From contig DSBG01000166.1 in assembly GCA_011046135.1 (NCBI GenBank), positions 1 to 50,559 of the forward strand: a DNA stretch of 50,559 nt, written 5' to 3'. This DNA comes from Deltaproteobacteria bacterium (lineage in GTDB: Bacteria > Desulfobacterota > Desulfomonilia > UBA1062). Below the pieces are notes generated by a model that was given only the letters and a program-made list of their open reading frames with translations, was not told the DNA's origin and ran no database searches. The translations under genes were made by a program, and so were the position numbers. Shown one piece after another: positions 7,991 to 17,077 of the stretch; position 1 is the stretch's first letter; each line of letters starts with the position of its first letter.

Positions 7991-9310
7991 GTGAAGGAGG
8001 CCGTGTCCACCATCGTCATACTTGCCTGCATGCTGATGATCCCCGGGGTCTCCTGCGCCCAGATCTACAACCAGACCTGCCAGAGCGCAGAATATGCACG
8101 AATGGTGAACCGGAATGCCGCCACCGATGCCGCGGATATTACGGTTTACAACCCGGCGGGCCTCGTTGATCTTGCCCCCGGGTTTCACCTCAACATCTCG
8201 AACCAGATCTGGGTGCGCAGGCCCTCCCACACCTTCACCGATCCTCTGGGCACGGGGCGTCTGCGCTTTGAAAACGAGGGTGTCGACTGGTTCATTCCGA
8301 GTCTCCATGCCGTATACTCGACGTCGCGGTGGTCAGTTTTTGGGGCGGTCTACATTCCCGGAGGCGGCGCGGCAGTGGATTATCCCGACGGGTCCTATTC
8401 AACCAGGGCCCTCGGCGCAGCCGTGATCGGAGAGGACGGACCTGCCTACATCGCCTACAAGGACATCACAAATGAACGGCTCAAGGGCAGTTCCCGGTAT
8501 GTCGCGGCCAGTGTTGGCGGAGCGTGCCGTGTTTCCGAACAGGTATCGCTGGCGCTTGGCGTACGCACGATCTCGGTTTACAACACTATACAAGCCGGAG
8601 TGACGCTGACCAGGGGATGGCTGGGCCCGCTGACCCCGGATATCCCGCTGATCGTCAGCATTGAGGAGAGGGGTCAGGGAACCGGGGGTGTGTTCGGCAT
8701 TCAGATCACACCGGTGGACAGGGTGAATATCGCCCTCCACGTTGAGTCCCCCGTGCGCTTGAATCTGGAAACTCGTATCAGGAGCAAAGACACTATCAGC
8801 AAGGATGCTGGATTGTTCAGGGACGGTCAGAAGCTCCGGCGGGATTTTCCCGGGATGCTCGGGCTGGGGGCATCCTTCCAGATCACCGACAAGATCCGGG
8901 GCGAGGTGAACGTGAATTACTGGTTTCAGAAGGCAGTGGACTGGGGAGAGACTCACGAGGGAGAGGACATATCAGACCTGGCAGGAGACTCCTGGAGTGT
9001 CGGCCTGGCTGGGGCCTGCGAGGTCTTGCCCAGGCTCGAACTCAGCCTGGGAATGCTCTACACGGTGTACGACTGGGGTGACAAGGATGCTTACTACAAT
9101 GCAAACCTTGGCGCCATCGAGGTGTTTTACGCAGACGACCTCATGGTGGGCTTCGGGTTTGGGTATGCGCTGCACCCGCGGGTGAAGGTGAACCTCGGAA
9201 CAGGAATCATTCTCTACCGGGACGAAACCATCCAGACACCTGTCGGAGCCGTGAAGGTGGAGAATACCTCGTCTACTGCGATCGTCGCCGGAATGAACTG
9301 TTCATTCTAA
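7991..9310 (+). CDS. FadL-like outer-membrane hydrophobic-compound transporter
   Basis: A 439-residue outer-membrane barrel of the FadL/TodX/OMPP1 family, which admits long-chain fatty acids or hydrocarbons. The start chosen is GTG 7991 with AAAGGAG five bases upstream; it gives a clean signal peptide (MKEAVSTIVILACMLMIPG, cleaved after VSCA). The mature N-terminus contains the AATDAADITVYNPAGL block typical of FadL, where asparagine-proline-alanine marks the hatch-to-barrel region. It ends in phenylalanine (MNCSF), as outer-membrane proteins do. The neighbouring acyl-CoA synthetase and the beta-oxidation genes fit a fatty-acid role. Substrate range is inferred. Confidence 0.88.
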   Translation: MKEAVSTIVILACMLMIPGVSCAQIYNQTCQSAEYARMVNRNAATDAADITVYNPAGLVDLAPGFHLNISNQIWVRRPSHTFTDPLGTGRLRFENEGVDWFIPSLHAVYSTSRWSVFGAVYIPGGGAAVDYPDGSYSTRALGAAVIGEDGPAYIAYKDITNERLKGSSRYVAASVGGACRVSEQVSLALGVRTISVYNTIQAGVTLTRGWLGPLTPDIPLIVSIEERGQGTGGVFGIQITPVDRVNIALHVESPVRLNLETRIRSKDTISKDAGLFRDGQKLRRDFPGMLGLGASFQITDKIRGEVNVNYWFQKAVDWGETHEGEDISDLAGDSWSVGLAGACEVLPRLELSLGMLYTVYDWGDKDAYYNANLGAIEVFYADDLMVGFGFGYALHPRVKVNLGTGIILYRDETIQTPVGAVKVENTSSTAIVAGMNCSF

Positions 9311-9335
9311 CCGTGTTCCGCCATGCGTTGTATCC

Positions 9336-11522
9336 TCAACGAGGTTGACGCCCGAGAAATCTGAAATACTCATACATGAGGGCGTTGGCCTTCACCGCCC
9401 GCTCGGGGGTCTGATAGAAAACGGGCTTGTAGGTGGATCCCTCCACGGAATAGACTGTCTTGCTGTTCATGTCTGTGAGGAGGCTCACCCCGAAAACGGG
9501 TTTCTGGTATTTTTCCATGAGGGTCGCGATGAGCTTCAGGTAGTCTCTCTCAAAGGTGTGCATGTAGGTGCTTGCAGTCTCAAGGAACTCCTTGGTATAC
9601 GTTGGGTCCGCCCTGCCAACTGCATCCAGCATGCGCTCGATGAAAATCGCGCGGCCCATGACTCCGAGATTGAGGACTGAGTCGCACCCATCCCATTTCA
9701 TCAGTTCCTCCATGATGGTGGTCATGAGTGCATTGTCGGGTTCTCCGACGATGTCAACAGGGTTTGCGCGGCTCCAGTAGGCAGGGAGAATCTGGTCAAA
9801 ACGCTCGATGAGTTCCGGTGATAGCTTAGGAAGAACGAGGCCGTAGCTAGCACAGAGATCAGCGGTGATCACTCCCCAGCCACCACCCAGCGTCATGATG
9901 CCAACTCGATTGCCCTTTGGCATGGGCAGCGAAGAAAAAGCTGCCGCAAGATCCAGCAGATCCATGGACTGTTCAACCTTGACGATGCCCGCCTGCCGAC
10001 ACACGGCATCGAAGACCTTGGAATCGGAAGACATGGCACCGGTGTGGCTGGATGCGGCTCGGCTGCCCGCTTCACTCTGACCACCCTTGAGCAGGACAAT
10101 AGGTTTTTTTCTGCTCAACCTTCGTGCACTCTCGAAAAAGCGCCTGCCGTCCCTGACCCCCTCGATGTAGAGGATGATGATCTTGGTGAGATCATCGATC
10201 TCGAAGCTGTCGATGAAATCTTCAATGGTGATCATTGCCTCGTTTCCCGATCCGCAGAAACCACGTATGCCGATGCCCTGCTCCTCGGCAAATCCGAGCA
10301 GCTGCACACCCATGTTGCCCGACTGGGCGACCACCGCTGTCCCGCCCTGCTTGGGGCGAACAGGGGAACCGGTACAGTAGAGGTTGATGTGGGGGTTTGA
10401 CAGCCCCATGGTGTTGGGACCGAGGATCAGGAGCCCCTCGGAGCGGGCCTTCTGCACGAGTTCCTGCTGGAGTCGTATGCCCTCTGCTCCGGTTTCGCCG
10501 AATCCCGAAGAGATGAGTAGCACGTTGCGGATTCCTTTTTCCTTGAGTTTCGGCAGGAGTCCCATGACGTGCCTGGCAGGGATGGTGACAACGGCCAGAT
10601 CCACCTTGTCAGGCATGTCGGTGACATTCGTGAATACATCCCTTCCGGCAATGGACTCACCCTTTTCGTTTACGAGAAAGATGTCGCCTGGAAACCCGCC
10701 GCTGATCGTGTGGGTGAGCAGCAGGTGGCCCCACTTCCCAAGTTTGGATGATGCACCGATGAAGGCGATGGATCGGGGATAGAACAGGGCTCCTATAGCA
10801 TGCGGATCAACGGGGATAGAAGCCGAGGGTTCACCCGGTACTTCTGAGATGACCGCCAGGGCGTCAACTGCGCAGATCCGTCCCTCCCGGGAGACAATCA
10901 GGGGATTGATATCGGTCTCTGCGATATCCGGATAGTCGATTGCAAGTCTCGAGAGTCCGACCAGGGTTGAGATGATCGCATCGCGATCGGCTGCGTTCTC
11001 GCCACGGAAGGCACCCAGAAGTTTCTGGGCCTGAATCTCGGAGATCATCTCGACGGCATCCTGCTCACTCAAGGGGGCGATTCTCAGGGAAATGTCCATC
11101 AGTGCCTCGGTGAAAATTCCCCCAACGCCGAACATGACCACCGGTCCGAACACGGGATCACGGGAGAGTCCTGCCACGAACTCCCGGTTCCCTTTCAGGT
11201 ACGGTTGCACCAGAATGCCTTCGAGTTCTTCCAGTGCCTCATTCTCGATGGCGATTGCTGCCTGTTCGACTGCCGATGATTCGACGAGGTTGAGGTGTAC
11301 GAGGCCACGCTCGGTTTTGTGGAGCAGTCTCTGCCCAAGTCCCTTGAGCACCACGGGGAACCCGATGTCTCGGGCAGCTGCCACTGCGTCAGATGCCGTG
11401 GTTACAACGATCTCCCGAACGACAGGCACTCCGTATGCAGCGAGGATTTTCTTCGATGCGTGTTCATCGAGCGCTGTCTGACCCGATTCCCTGGCCCTGG
11501 ATAGAGTCTCTGCAATGTCCAC
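9336..11522 (-). CDS. ADP-forming acyl-CoA synthetase, fused beta-alpha subunits
   Basis: A protein of about 728 residues that interconverts acyl-CoA + ADP + Pi with acid + CoA + ATP. The order is an ATP-grasp (beta-like) domain over roughly residues 1-230, a CoA-binding Rossmann domain (about 250-350, IAFIGASSKLGKWG) and a succinyl-CoA-ligase-like part (about 370-720). The phospho-carrying histidine is visible in SSHTGAM. The track start (ATG 11555) has no ribosome site, whereas GAGGAGG lies eight bases before GTG 11522 (TTG 11525 is also possible), so I place the start there. It is convergent with FadL. It could conserve ATP at the end of beta-oxidation or activate acids for little cost. 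The acid is unknown. Confidence 0.88.
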   Translation of the reverse strand: MDIAETLSRARESGQTALDEHASKKILAAYGVPVVREIVVTTASDAVAAARDIGFPVVLKGLGQRLLHKTERGLVHLNLVESSAVEQAAIAIENEALEELEGILVQPYLKGNREFVAGLSRDPVFGPVVMFGVGGIFTEALMDISLRIAPLSEQDAVEMISEIQAQKLLGAFRGENAADRDAIISTLVGLSRLAIDYPDIAETDINPLIVSREGRICAVDALAVISEVPGEPSASIPVDPHAIGALFYPRSIAFIGASSKLGKWGHLLLTHTISGGFPGDIFLVNEKGESIAGRDVFTNVTDMPDKVDLAVVTIPARHVMGLLPKLKEKGIRNVLLISSGFGETGAEGIRLQQELVQKARSEGLLILGPNTMGLSNPHINLYCTGSPVRPKQGGTAVVAQSGNMGVQLLGFAEEQGIGIRGFCGSGNEAMITIEDFIDSFEIDDLTKIIILYIEGVRDGRRFFESARRLSRKKPIVLLKGGQSEAGSRAASSHTGAMSSDSKVFDAVCRQAGIVKVEQSMDLLDLAAAFSSLPMPKGNRVGIMTLGGGWGVITADLCASYGLVLPKLSPELIERFDQILPAYWSRANPVDIVGEPDNALMTTIMEELMKWDGCDSVLNLGVMGRAIFIERMLDAVGRADPTYTKEFLETASTYMHTFERDYLKLIATLMEKYQKPVFGVSLLTDMNSKTVYSVEGSTYKPVFYQTPERAVKANALMYEYFRFLGRQPR

Positions 11523-11938
11523 CAAACCATCCTCCTCTTCTGTGAGCATAACCATAAATATCAGGGGTAATCACAGAGGTGATCTTTAAAGAGCAACTAT
11601 ACCATGTCATGAACCTGTCTAAAAGGAAAGGTTTTTGGCCAGTTGCGGATGAAGCTCGCTACCAGGCAGGGGTGTGCCATACCGGAAAACGGGGTGCTTC
11701 GGGATAGGAGGGTGATGACCAAACGACTGACTTCGTGAACTGAAAGCTCCTGCGCGAAGGAAACGGCTCCTGATACACAAGCGGGGAAGGAGGTAAATAC
11801 CGCTGCGGACCCCTGTTCATGGGGGACCCTGCCCAGTTCTGAACCTGCGACCATCCACCCATGTCCGGGCAAAAAACGAACTTCCGAATGTGTCAGTTCG
11901 GCTGTGCGGCCTGATCTCAAGTGGGAGCCCCGTCAGAC
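11523..11938. other. 416-base gap without a convincing gene
   Basis: It lies between two minus-strand genes. Two overlapping minus ORFs (11597-11920 and 11659-11862) cover it, but they are in different frames, lack ribosome sites and look like chance open frames. Small hairpins are visible, such as CCGAA(8)TTCGG near 11883. It may hold the promoter of the acyl-CoA synthetase, or a decayed gene or structured RNA. I cannot assign any of these. Confidence 0.3.
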
Positions 11939-12511
11939 TCACTTGTTGTTGAATGTATCCTTCTGAACAAGGGCTTCACGATTGATTTTTCGCGGCGCCA
12001 TCCACAGGTGCTTGCTCTCTGGAGAAGATGAGTGGAGAAAGCGCATTCTCGAGGCAAGTTCCCTGCTCATGGCGTCTTCATACCCCGTGACCGTATAGTA
12101 GATCGCCCGATCGAAAAACAGCACGACCTTGTTGTTCAATTCCAGGGACAACGAGAGTTCATAGGCGGATTGATCCATCTGGTTTTCCAGCACAAAGAGC
12201 CAGAGATGCCTCTTTATCAAGAGCAGGGTCACCACCACTTCGTTCAGGGGAATATTTTCTTCGAAGCGTTTTTTCCCGAGATCGATATAGTGCTCCTTTA
12301 TCCCCTCTTTCTGCATTTCCTTGCTGAGCCATGAATCCAACCGCCGGTAGACATCGTAGACTCGGGTGTAGAGCTCATTGACAGGGAGGTACCGATAGCT
12401 CTTTGTTTTTTCATTTGTCAGAATGTCCTTCATCAGACGTCTGGTCAGCGTGTCTGCGTTTTCTTGGATGAGTTCCACCATTTTCTGATATGTTCTCTGT
12501 TCAGTCTCCAT
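11939..12511 (-). CDS. Stand-alone RsbRD-type N-terminal sensor domain protein
   Basis: A 190-residue all-helical protein matching the RsbT co-antagonist RsbRD N-terminal domain. The ELYTRVYDVYRRLDSWL, FEENIPLNEVVVTLLLIKRHLWL and FFDRAIYYTVTGYED blocks are characteristic. In known proteins this domain precedes STAS or histidine-kinase modules and senses a signal. Here the protein ends soon after it, with only a short basic tail and no output domain. The start at 12511 has AAGGAGGGTGAACGCT before ATG; the track's 16-codon extension is dropped. Its partner and signal are unknown, and no kinase or STAS gene is adjacent. Confidence 0.72.
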   Translation of the reverse strand: METEQRTYQKMVELIQENADTLTRRLMKDILTNEKTKSYRYLPVNELYTRVYDVYRRLDSWLSKEMQKEGIKEHYIDLGKKRFEENIPLNEVVVTLLLIKRHLWLFVLENQMDQSAYELSLSLELNNKVVLFFDRAIYYTVTGYEDAMSRELASRMRFLHSSSPESKHLWMAPRKINREALVQKDTFNNK

Positions 12512-12927
12512 AGCGTTCACCCTCCTTTTCCGTCGTTTGCCCTGTCTTATTTCATACACCTGGCGCTCACAACACCGTACACGTTCAATTCAGAACATCA
12601 GACACAGTATCACGCTGCACCGTGAAAAAAGAACCACACAACCATCATCAGGGGGATTGATCTTGCCAGGGCCGTGTTATTTTCTCTCAGCACTGAAACC
12701 CTCTGAAAAGAAACTCATGTGTGCACCGTGGATACAATTTCATAACAGAACAACGGTACGCATTATACCATACTGGAACGGAAAGCTCAAGGAGAAATAC
12801 GGGATTCCCAAGGAATGAAGACCACGGAACCAGTCTGTTTTTTGTCAGAATTCAGAGCCCGCATCCACCCCGCGGATGATCCATGAATTTCATTGACATC
12901 GGTGATGGAGGGACACATTGTTCATGC
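12512..12927. other. 416-base gap, possible short peptide remnant
   Basis: The region upstream of the RsbRD gene presumably holds its promoter, though I find no well-spaced pair. The plus ORF 12537-12818 has no ribosome site, but its last 33 codons, from ATG 12717, encode a peptide ending KLKEKYGIPKE that reads like genuine protein sequence. It may be a small protein or the tail of a lost gene. I do not call it as a CDS. Confidence 0.3.
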
Positions 12928-13203
12928 ATGAATACGATCCCTGTTGCCTGTGCCTTCTGCGGGAGGAGACATGATATTCCCCGTGCAGTTTTGGAGATCT
13001 GGTCCACAGTGTGCCCCTGTGGAGCACGGGGATTCTTGGACTATGAGGAAGAACTCTCCTGTGACTCGAGAAGAGATGAAAGGGGGCCGTCCAGTGAACC
13101 CCTCGCCCTGTTCGGCACGTGCGTGACGTCCTCCACACCGGTGCCGGTTCATATCGACGAACACTACCGCAGGTGGTGCGTCTGCTGGTACCGCGCGAAA
13201 TGA
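12928..13203 (+). CDS. Possible small zinc-ribbon protein
   Basis: A candidate protein of 91 residues. It begins MNTIPVACAFCGRRHDIPRA and carries CAFC followed about 18 residues later by CPCG, a four-cysteine zinc-ribbon arrangement. The CGRRHDIPRA segment resembles CSRQHAIPRA in the zinc-ribbon tail of the M48 protease later in the window (about 34.1 kb). A second cysteine cluster (WCVCWY) lies at the C-terminus. The start is uncertain: GGAGGG is about 17 bases upstream, too far for good spacing, and the 12883 ATG also lacks a site. A rival antisense ORF has no recognisable features. Could be real or a decayed fragment. Confidence 0.4.
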   Translation: MNTIPVACAFCGRRHDIPRAVLEIWSTVCPCGARGFLDYEEELSCDSRRDERGPSSEPLALFGTCVTSSTPVPVHIDEHYRRWCVCWYRAK

Positions 13204-13444
13204 TCATCGCGGGCAGGGGTCGTCAGAACGGTGGAGGACCAGCAATCACATGGGTGCGGCCGGCAGATGTGTACAGAAAGCCTGGAGAGACAACCACGAT
13301 CCAGGGGAACAGAGGGTTTTCCTTAAGACGTCCTGCCTTGTAATCTTCATGCATCTCCCTATATACAGAAAGCATGAGGAACACCCTTGTGCTCGAAGAG
13401 TGGTCGTCCGGATACCGATGATGGGCCGACGTGGAGGAGGATGC

Positions 13445-14014
13445 ATGGGAATTTTTCAGAGCCTGATGAAACAGCGACGGTCGATACGGGAGTATAAAGA
13501 GAAAGACGTTCCCATCTCTGTGATTCGAGAACTCATTGCAGATGCCTGTGAGGCTCCCAGCGCAGGCAACCGGCAGCCGTGGGGATTCATCGTGATATCA
13601 AACCGTGAGCTCATCGGGCGTCTCTCCGAGGAGAGCAAGAAGAACCTCCTGGAAGACATGAAGGTCATCAGGTCGCCCATCCTGCGGATGTATCGACCTG
13701 TCCTGAAAAATCCCGACTTCAACGTGTTTTACAATGCACCCTGCCTTGTGTACATCACCGGGCCAACGGTGGTTCATTCAGTGCCTGCCGACTGCAGCCT
13801 TGCCGCAGCCTACTTCATGTTCTCGGCAGCCGAGAGGGGGTTGGGCACCTGCTGGGTTGATCTGGGTGCGTATATAAAGGACGAGACGCTCCTCGATGAG
13901 ATTGGTCTTCCAAAGGACTACCGGATCATGGCACCGATTATCGTGGGGTATCCGAAAACGATTCCGGCTCGGCCGCCCCGTAACGAGCCAAGAATTCTAA
14001 AGATCGTGACCTAG
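13445..14014 (+). CDS. Nitroreductase family flavoprotein
   Basis: A 189-residue FMN enzyme of the nitroreductase family, which reduces nitro compounds, quinones or flavin-like substrates with NAD(P)H. The FMN-phosphate binding start (KQRRSIREYKEKDVP) and EAPSAGNRQPWGF are clear, followed by the C-terminal GLGTCWVD and PIIVGYPK blocks. The start at 13445 follows GGAGGAGGATGC; the track ORF's 65 upstream codons are unsupported. It is a single-domain, cytoplasmic, probably homodimeric protein. There is no neighbour that indicates substrate. A short GGGTG/CACCC hairpin near 14029 separates it from the patatin gene. Confidence 0.88.
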   Translation: MGIFQSLMKQRRSIREYKEKDVPISVIRELIADACEAPSAGNRQPWGFIVISNRELIGRLSEESKKNLLEDMKVIRSPILRMYRPVLKNPDFNVFYNAPCLVYITGPTVVHSVPADCSLAAAYFMFSAAERGLGTCWVDLGAYIKDETLLDEIGLPKDYRIMAPIIVGYPKTIPARPPRNEPRILKIVT

Positions 14015-14077
14015 ACATGCAGATTCCCGGGGTGTGACATCACCCAAGATCCGACGGGAGTCCCGGGAGAGGGTTCA

Positions 14078-16267
14078 ATGGTGAGGAAACTCATCGCAAT
14101 GATGCTTGTTGCGCTGTTGATGCCTGCGTGGGTCTCCGCCGAAGGACCCTCGCGGCCGAAGGTCGGCCTTGTGCTCAGTGGTGGAGGCGCCCGGGGCGCA
14201 GCCCACGTGGGGGTGCTCAGAGTTCTCGAAGAACTGCACGTGCCGATTGATTACATCTCGGGAACCAGTATGGGTGCTATCGTGGGAGGGCTCTATGCAC
14301 TTGGAATGCCCCTGGATGAGCTGGAGGCCATTGCAACACAAACGGACTGGGCAGCGATATTTTCCGACACCATCGAGCGGAGGAACCAGCCCTACCGCCT
14401 GAAGGATGGTCCCCAGAACTATTTCCTGACCTACGAGATTGATTATGAGCAGGGCACCTGGCTTCCCAGGGGAGTACTCGCCGGGAAACGCCTCGATCTC
14501 ATGCTCCGATCGCTCACCCTCAATACCGGTGAAGACTTCGATGAATTTCCCATACCGTTTCGGGCCGTAGCTGCAGATATCGAAACCGGGGCTGTCAAGG
14601 TGTTCGGTAGAGGCGACCTGGCACAAGCCCTGAGGGCAAGCATGGCAATACCCGGGGTGTTTTCTCCCGTGGAGTATGAAGGAGTTCTGCTCGTGGACGG
14701 CGGTGTGGTGAACAACCTGCCCGTCGACATCGTGAAGCAGATGGGTGCAGAGAGAGTGATCGCAGTGAACATCGGCACACCCCTGAGAGACAGAGACCAG
14801 CTGAATGATTTTCTTGACATCACAGATCAGATCACCAATATCCTGATCTTCCGCGATGTGGCGGTCCAGATGGAAAATCTCGAGGCGAACGACCTGCTCA
14901 TCGTGCCAGATCTGGGTGACATAACCTCGGCGAGCTTCGACAGAATGCATGAAGCCATGGAGATCGGAAGAAGAGCGGCCCGTGAAGTCGAGGATCAACT
15001 CCTTCGATATGCCGTGGATGAGGAACAGTACCGGGCCATCCTGCGGAAACAGGCTGCACGGGTGAGACGTCCTGAGATCATCGATTTTGTCGAAGTGCGA
15101 CAACCCTCCCTCGTCAGCTCGGATTTTATCAGAAGACGCTTCGAGGAGAGGGTTCAGGAGGTATTCGATGTGGATCTTTTCGCCTACGATGTGTTCGAGA
15201 TCTATGAACAGGCGGATTTCGAGGATATCGACTTCGAACTGGTGGAGAATAACGGTCGGCAGGGCCTGCTCATTGAAGCGGTGGAGAAGACTCATCCACG
15301 ACACAGGGTCCGGTTCGGTGTTGAACTCGCAGACAACTTCGAGGGAGAAAGTTTCTATCTCGTGTTCCTCGATTACACCGTAACCAGGGTCAACCGCCTT
15401 GGTGCCCAGTGGAAGAACGAAGTCTGGTTCGGCAGAACTCGCAGGTTTTTCAGCGAGTTTTACCAGCCTCTGGATCCGTACATCTGGCACGTGTTTCTGG
15501 CCCCCCATGCCGAGTACCGAGTCTTCCCGGTGGATCTGTATGCAGGCAGCAGCAGGTTTGCCCAGTATGAGGTGCAGACACGCACGGGAGGAATCGATCT
15601 GGGACTCCAGATGGGAGAGTACGGGGAGATCAGATTTGGAGCTCTGCGTGGAATGAACAGATCATCTCTCGATATCGGGGACCCAACCCTGCCGGAAGCA
15701 CGCTATGATAATGGCGCGTGGAAACTGAGTCTCGATATCGATCGCCTTGACAGCAGCACACTACCACGGGACGGGGTGAAGATCGAGGCTTCGCTTCTTG
15801 CGGGCAGACATGCCCTTGGTGCGGATGATACCTATGAACTTCTGGAGATTGCGGCTCTGAAGCCATTTACTACAGGACGTCACACCCTGATAGCTTCTGG
15901 AAGATGGGCCACGGTGATCGACAGTTCCGATCCTCTTGCCCAGGGATTTACCTTAGGGGGATTTCTCGACCTCTCCGGACTCAGGCCGGATCAGCTCTAC
16001 GGGCAGCACCTGGTCCTGGGAAAATTGATCTATCAATGTCGGATTCTGCGTCTGCCAGCATTCATGGGAAGAGACCTGTATGCCGGAATGTCTCTCGAAG
16101 CAGGCAACGTGTGGGAGATGCGATCCGACAGGAGCACGGGGGATCTCATCAGAGCAGGAAGCCTGTTTGCCGCTGCGGATACCATCCTTGGACCCATCTA
16201 TCTCGGTCTCGGGCATGCAGAGGGAGGTAACACAGCCGTGTATTTCTCCCTGGGGAGACGGTATTGA
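14078..16267 (+). CDS. Patatin-like phospholipase with outer-membrane barrel (type Vd autotransporter-like)
   Basis: A 729-residue exported lipase fused to a surface-anchoring barrel. A signal peptide (residues 1-21, ending VSA) is followed by the patatin domain: oxyanion loop SGGGARGAAHVG, nucleophile in GTSMG (S64) and catalytic aspartate in VDGG (D207). After residue 320 comes a POTRA-like linker region and then a C-terminal Omp85-type barrel ending in the aromatic SLGRRY. This is the layout of PlpD-type (type Vd) secretion, in which the lipase is carried to the cell surface by its own barrel. The start at 14078 follows GGGAGAGGGTTCA. A hairpin follows at 16344. Lipid target unknown. Confidence 0.9.
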   Translation: MVRKLIAMMLVALLMPAWVSAEGPSRPKVGLVLSGGGARGAAHVGVLRVLEELHVPIDYISGTSMGAIVGGLYALGMPLDELEAIATQTDWAAIFSDTIERRNQPYRLKDGPQNYFLTYEIDYEQGTWLPRGVLAGKRLDLMLRSLTLNTGEDFDEFPIPFRAVAADIETGAVKVFGRGDLAQALRASMAIPGVFSPVEYEGVLLVDGGVVNNLPVDIVKQMGAERVIAVNIGTPLRDRDQLNDFLDITDQITNILIFRDVAVQMENLEANDLLIVPDLGDITSASFDRMHEAMEIGRRAAREVEDQLLRYAVDEEQYRAILRKQAARVRRPEIIDFVEVRQPSLVSSDFIRRRFEERVQEVFDVDLFAYDVFEIYEQADFEDIDFELVENNGRQGLLIEAVEKTHPRHRVRFGVELADNFEGESFYLVFLDYTVTRVNRLGAQWKNEVWFGRTRRFFSEFYQPLDPYIWHVFLAPHAEYRVFPVDLYAGSSRFAQYEVQTRTGGIDLGLQMGEYGEIRFGALRGMNRSSLDIGDPTLPEARYDNGAWKLSLDIDRLDSSTLPRDGVKIEASLLAGRHALGADDTYELLEIAALKPFTTGRHTLIASGRWATVIDSSDPLAQGFTLGGFLDLSGLRPDQLYGQHLVLGKLIYQCRILRLPAFMGRDLYAGMSLEAGNVWEMRSDRSTGDLIRAGSLFAAADTILGPIYLGLGHAEGGNTAVYFSLGRRY

Positions 16268-16343
16268 TGGTGCTCACCAAGCTTTTTTCCTCCCGCTTAG
16301 GGACGTTTCCTTTCAAGAGAAAAGAAGCGCCTGGTTTCCTGCC

Positions 16344-16400
16344 GGGCATGTCCGGGTACCATTCCTTTGCTGAGGAACAGAGTACCCGGACGCTGCCCGA
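16344..16400. terminator. Long hairpin between convergent genes
   Basis: GTCCGGGTAC at 16351-16360 and GTACCCGGAC at 16383-16392 pair perfectly. The stem extends outward by CGGGCA / TGCCCG across a small bulge, giving about 16 pairs. The loop contains a further TTCCT/AGGAA. It lies between the patatin gene (+) and the membrane protein (-). No T-run follows on either strand, so bidirectional termination is likely but not proved. Confidence 0.55.
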
Positions 16401-16423
16401 AGAGAAATGACAATGAGGTGTCT

Positions 16424-17077
16424 CTAGTACTTCCATCCCCAGAATCCAAAGGCGAGGATATTCATGATGATGGGTACCGCGTAGATGAACGCCACGATCT
16501 GAAGCTTGGCCTTCATGGTCTTGCGGGTGATCACCCAGATGGCGGCACAGAAGAAGTGGAAATACCCGATGAAGAAGATGAGCCAGATCCCCTTGAAGGA
16601 CAGGTACCAGCAGGGATATTCCCAGACCAGGTGACCGCCGATGTTGAGCAGACACTCGACGAACACGCAGAAAATCGCATACCCGATTGCCCAGAACCAC
16701 ATTTCAGGAAGCCCCAGAATCGTGACCTTTTTGCCTTCGGTGAGCGTGTGATAGAAGACGATACCCAGGAGCAGGAACATGAACATGATCTCTATGTTCC
16801 ACCCCACCATGGTGCGCAGCGCCGTGTCGCCAGGGGTCGTCCAGAAGGCTGATCTCTGGGTGAAGTGCAGGATCCAACCGTTCCAGGTCTCGTTGAAGAA
16901 ATCGACCCCGAAGATGGTGAACCCTGCAAGAACCGCGTTCCAGTTCCCGGTCTCTTTCGCGTGCTTGATCTCCTTGGCGTAGATATAAAACACGATTGCA
17001 AGTAGCGTGATGATGTACCACTTCACCATGGAAAGATCCCTGAGCCCATCGAAAGCCTGTAATGTTGCCTCTGTCAT
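16424..17077 (-). CDS. Polytopic inner-membrane protein of unknown function
   Basis: A 217-residue, aromatic-rich membrane protein with about six hydrophobic helices (for example WYIITLLAIVFYIY, MFMFLLLGIVFYHTL and IVAFIYAVPIIMNIL). The start is strong, with AAAGGAGGGTATACCA before ATG. Conserved-looking loops carry NETWNGWILHF and HLVWEYPCWYL. I do not recognise a Pfam family; proteins like this occur in anaerobic Deltaproteobacteria as hypothetical proteins (from memory). It is a single gene with a long leader and a candidate promoter at 17285. No function is inferred. Confidence 0.8.
   Translation of the reverse strand: MTEATLQAFDGLRDLSMVKWYIITLLAIVFYIYAKEIKHAKETGNWNAVLAGFTIFGVDFFNETWNGWILHFTQRSAFWTTPGDTALRTMVGWNIEIMFMFLLLGIVFYHTLTEGKKVTILGLPEMWFWAIGYAIFCVFVECLLNIGGHLVWEYPCWYLSFKGIWLIFFIGYFHFFCAAIWVITRKTMKAKLQIVAFIYAVPIIMNILAFGFWGWKY

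Noticed and set aside
14075-15508. 477-residue minus ORF over the patatin gene
   Set aside because: Antisense shadow; the plus strand has the signal peptide, catalytic motifs and ribosome site.
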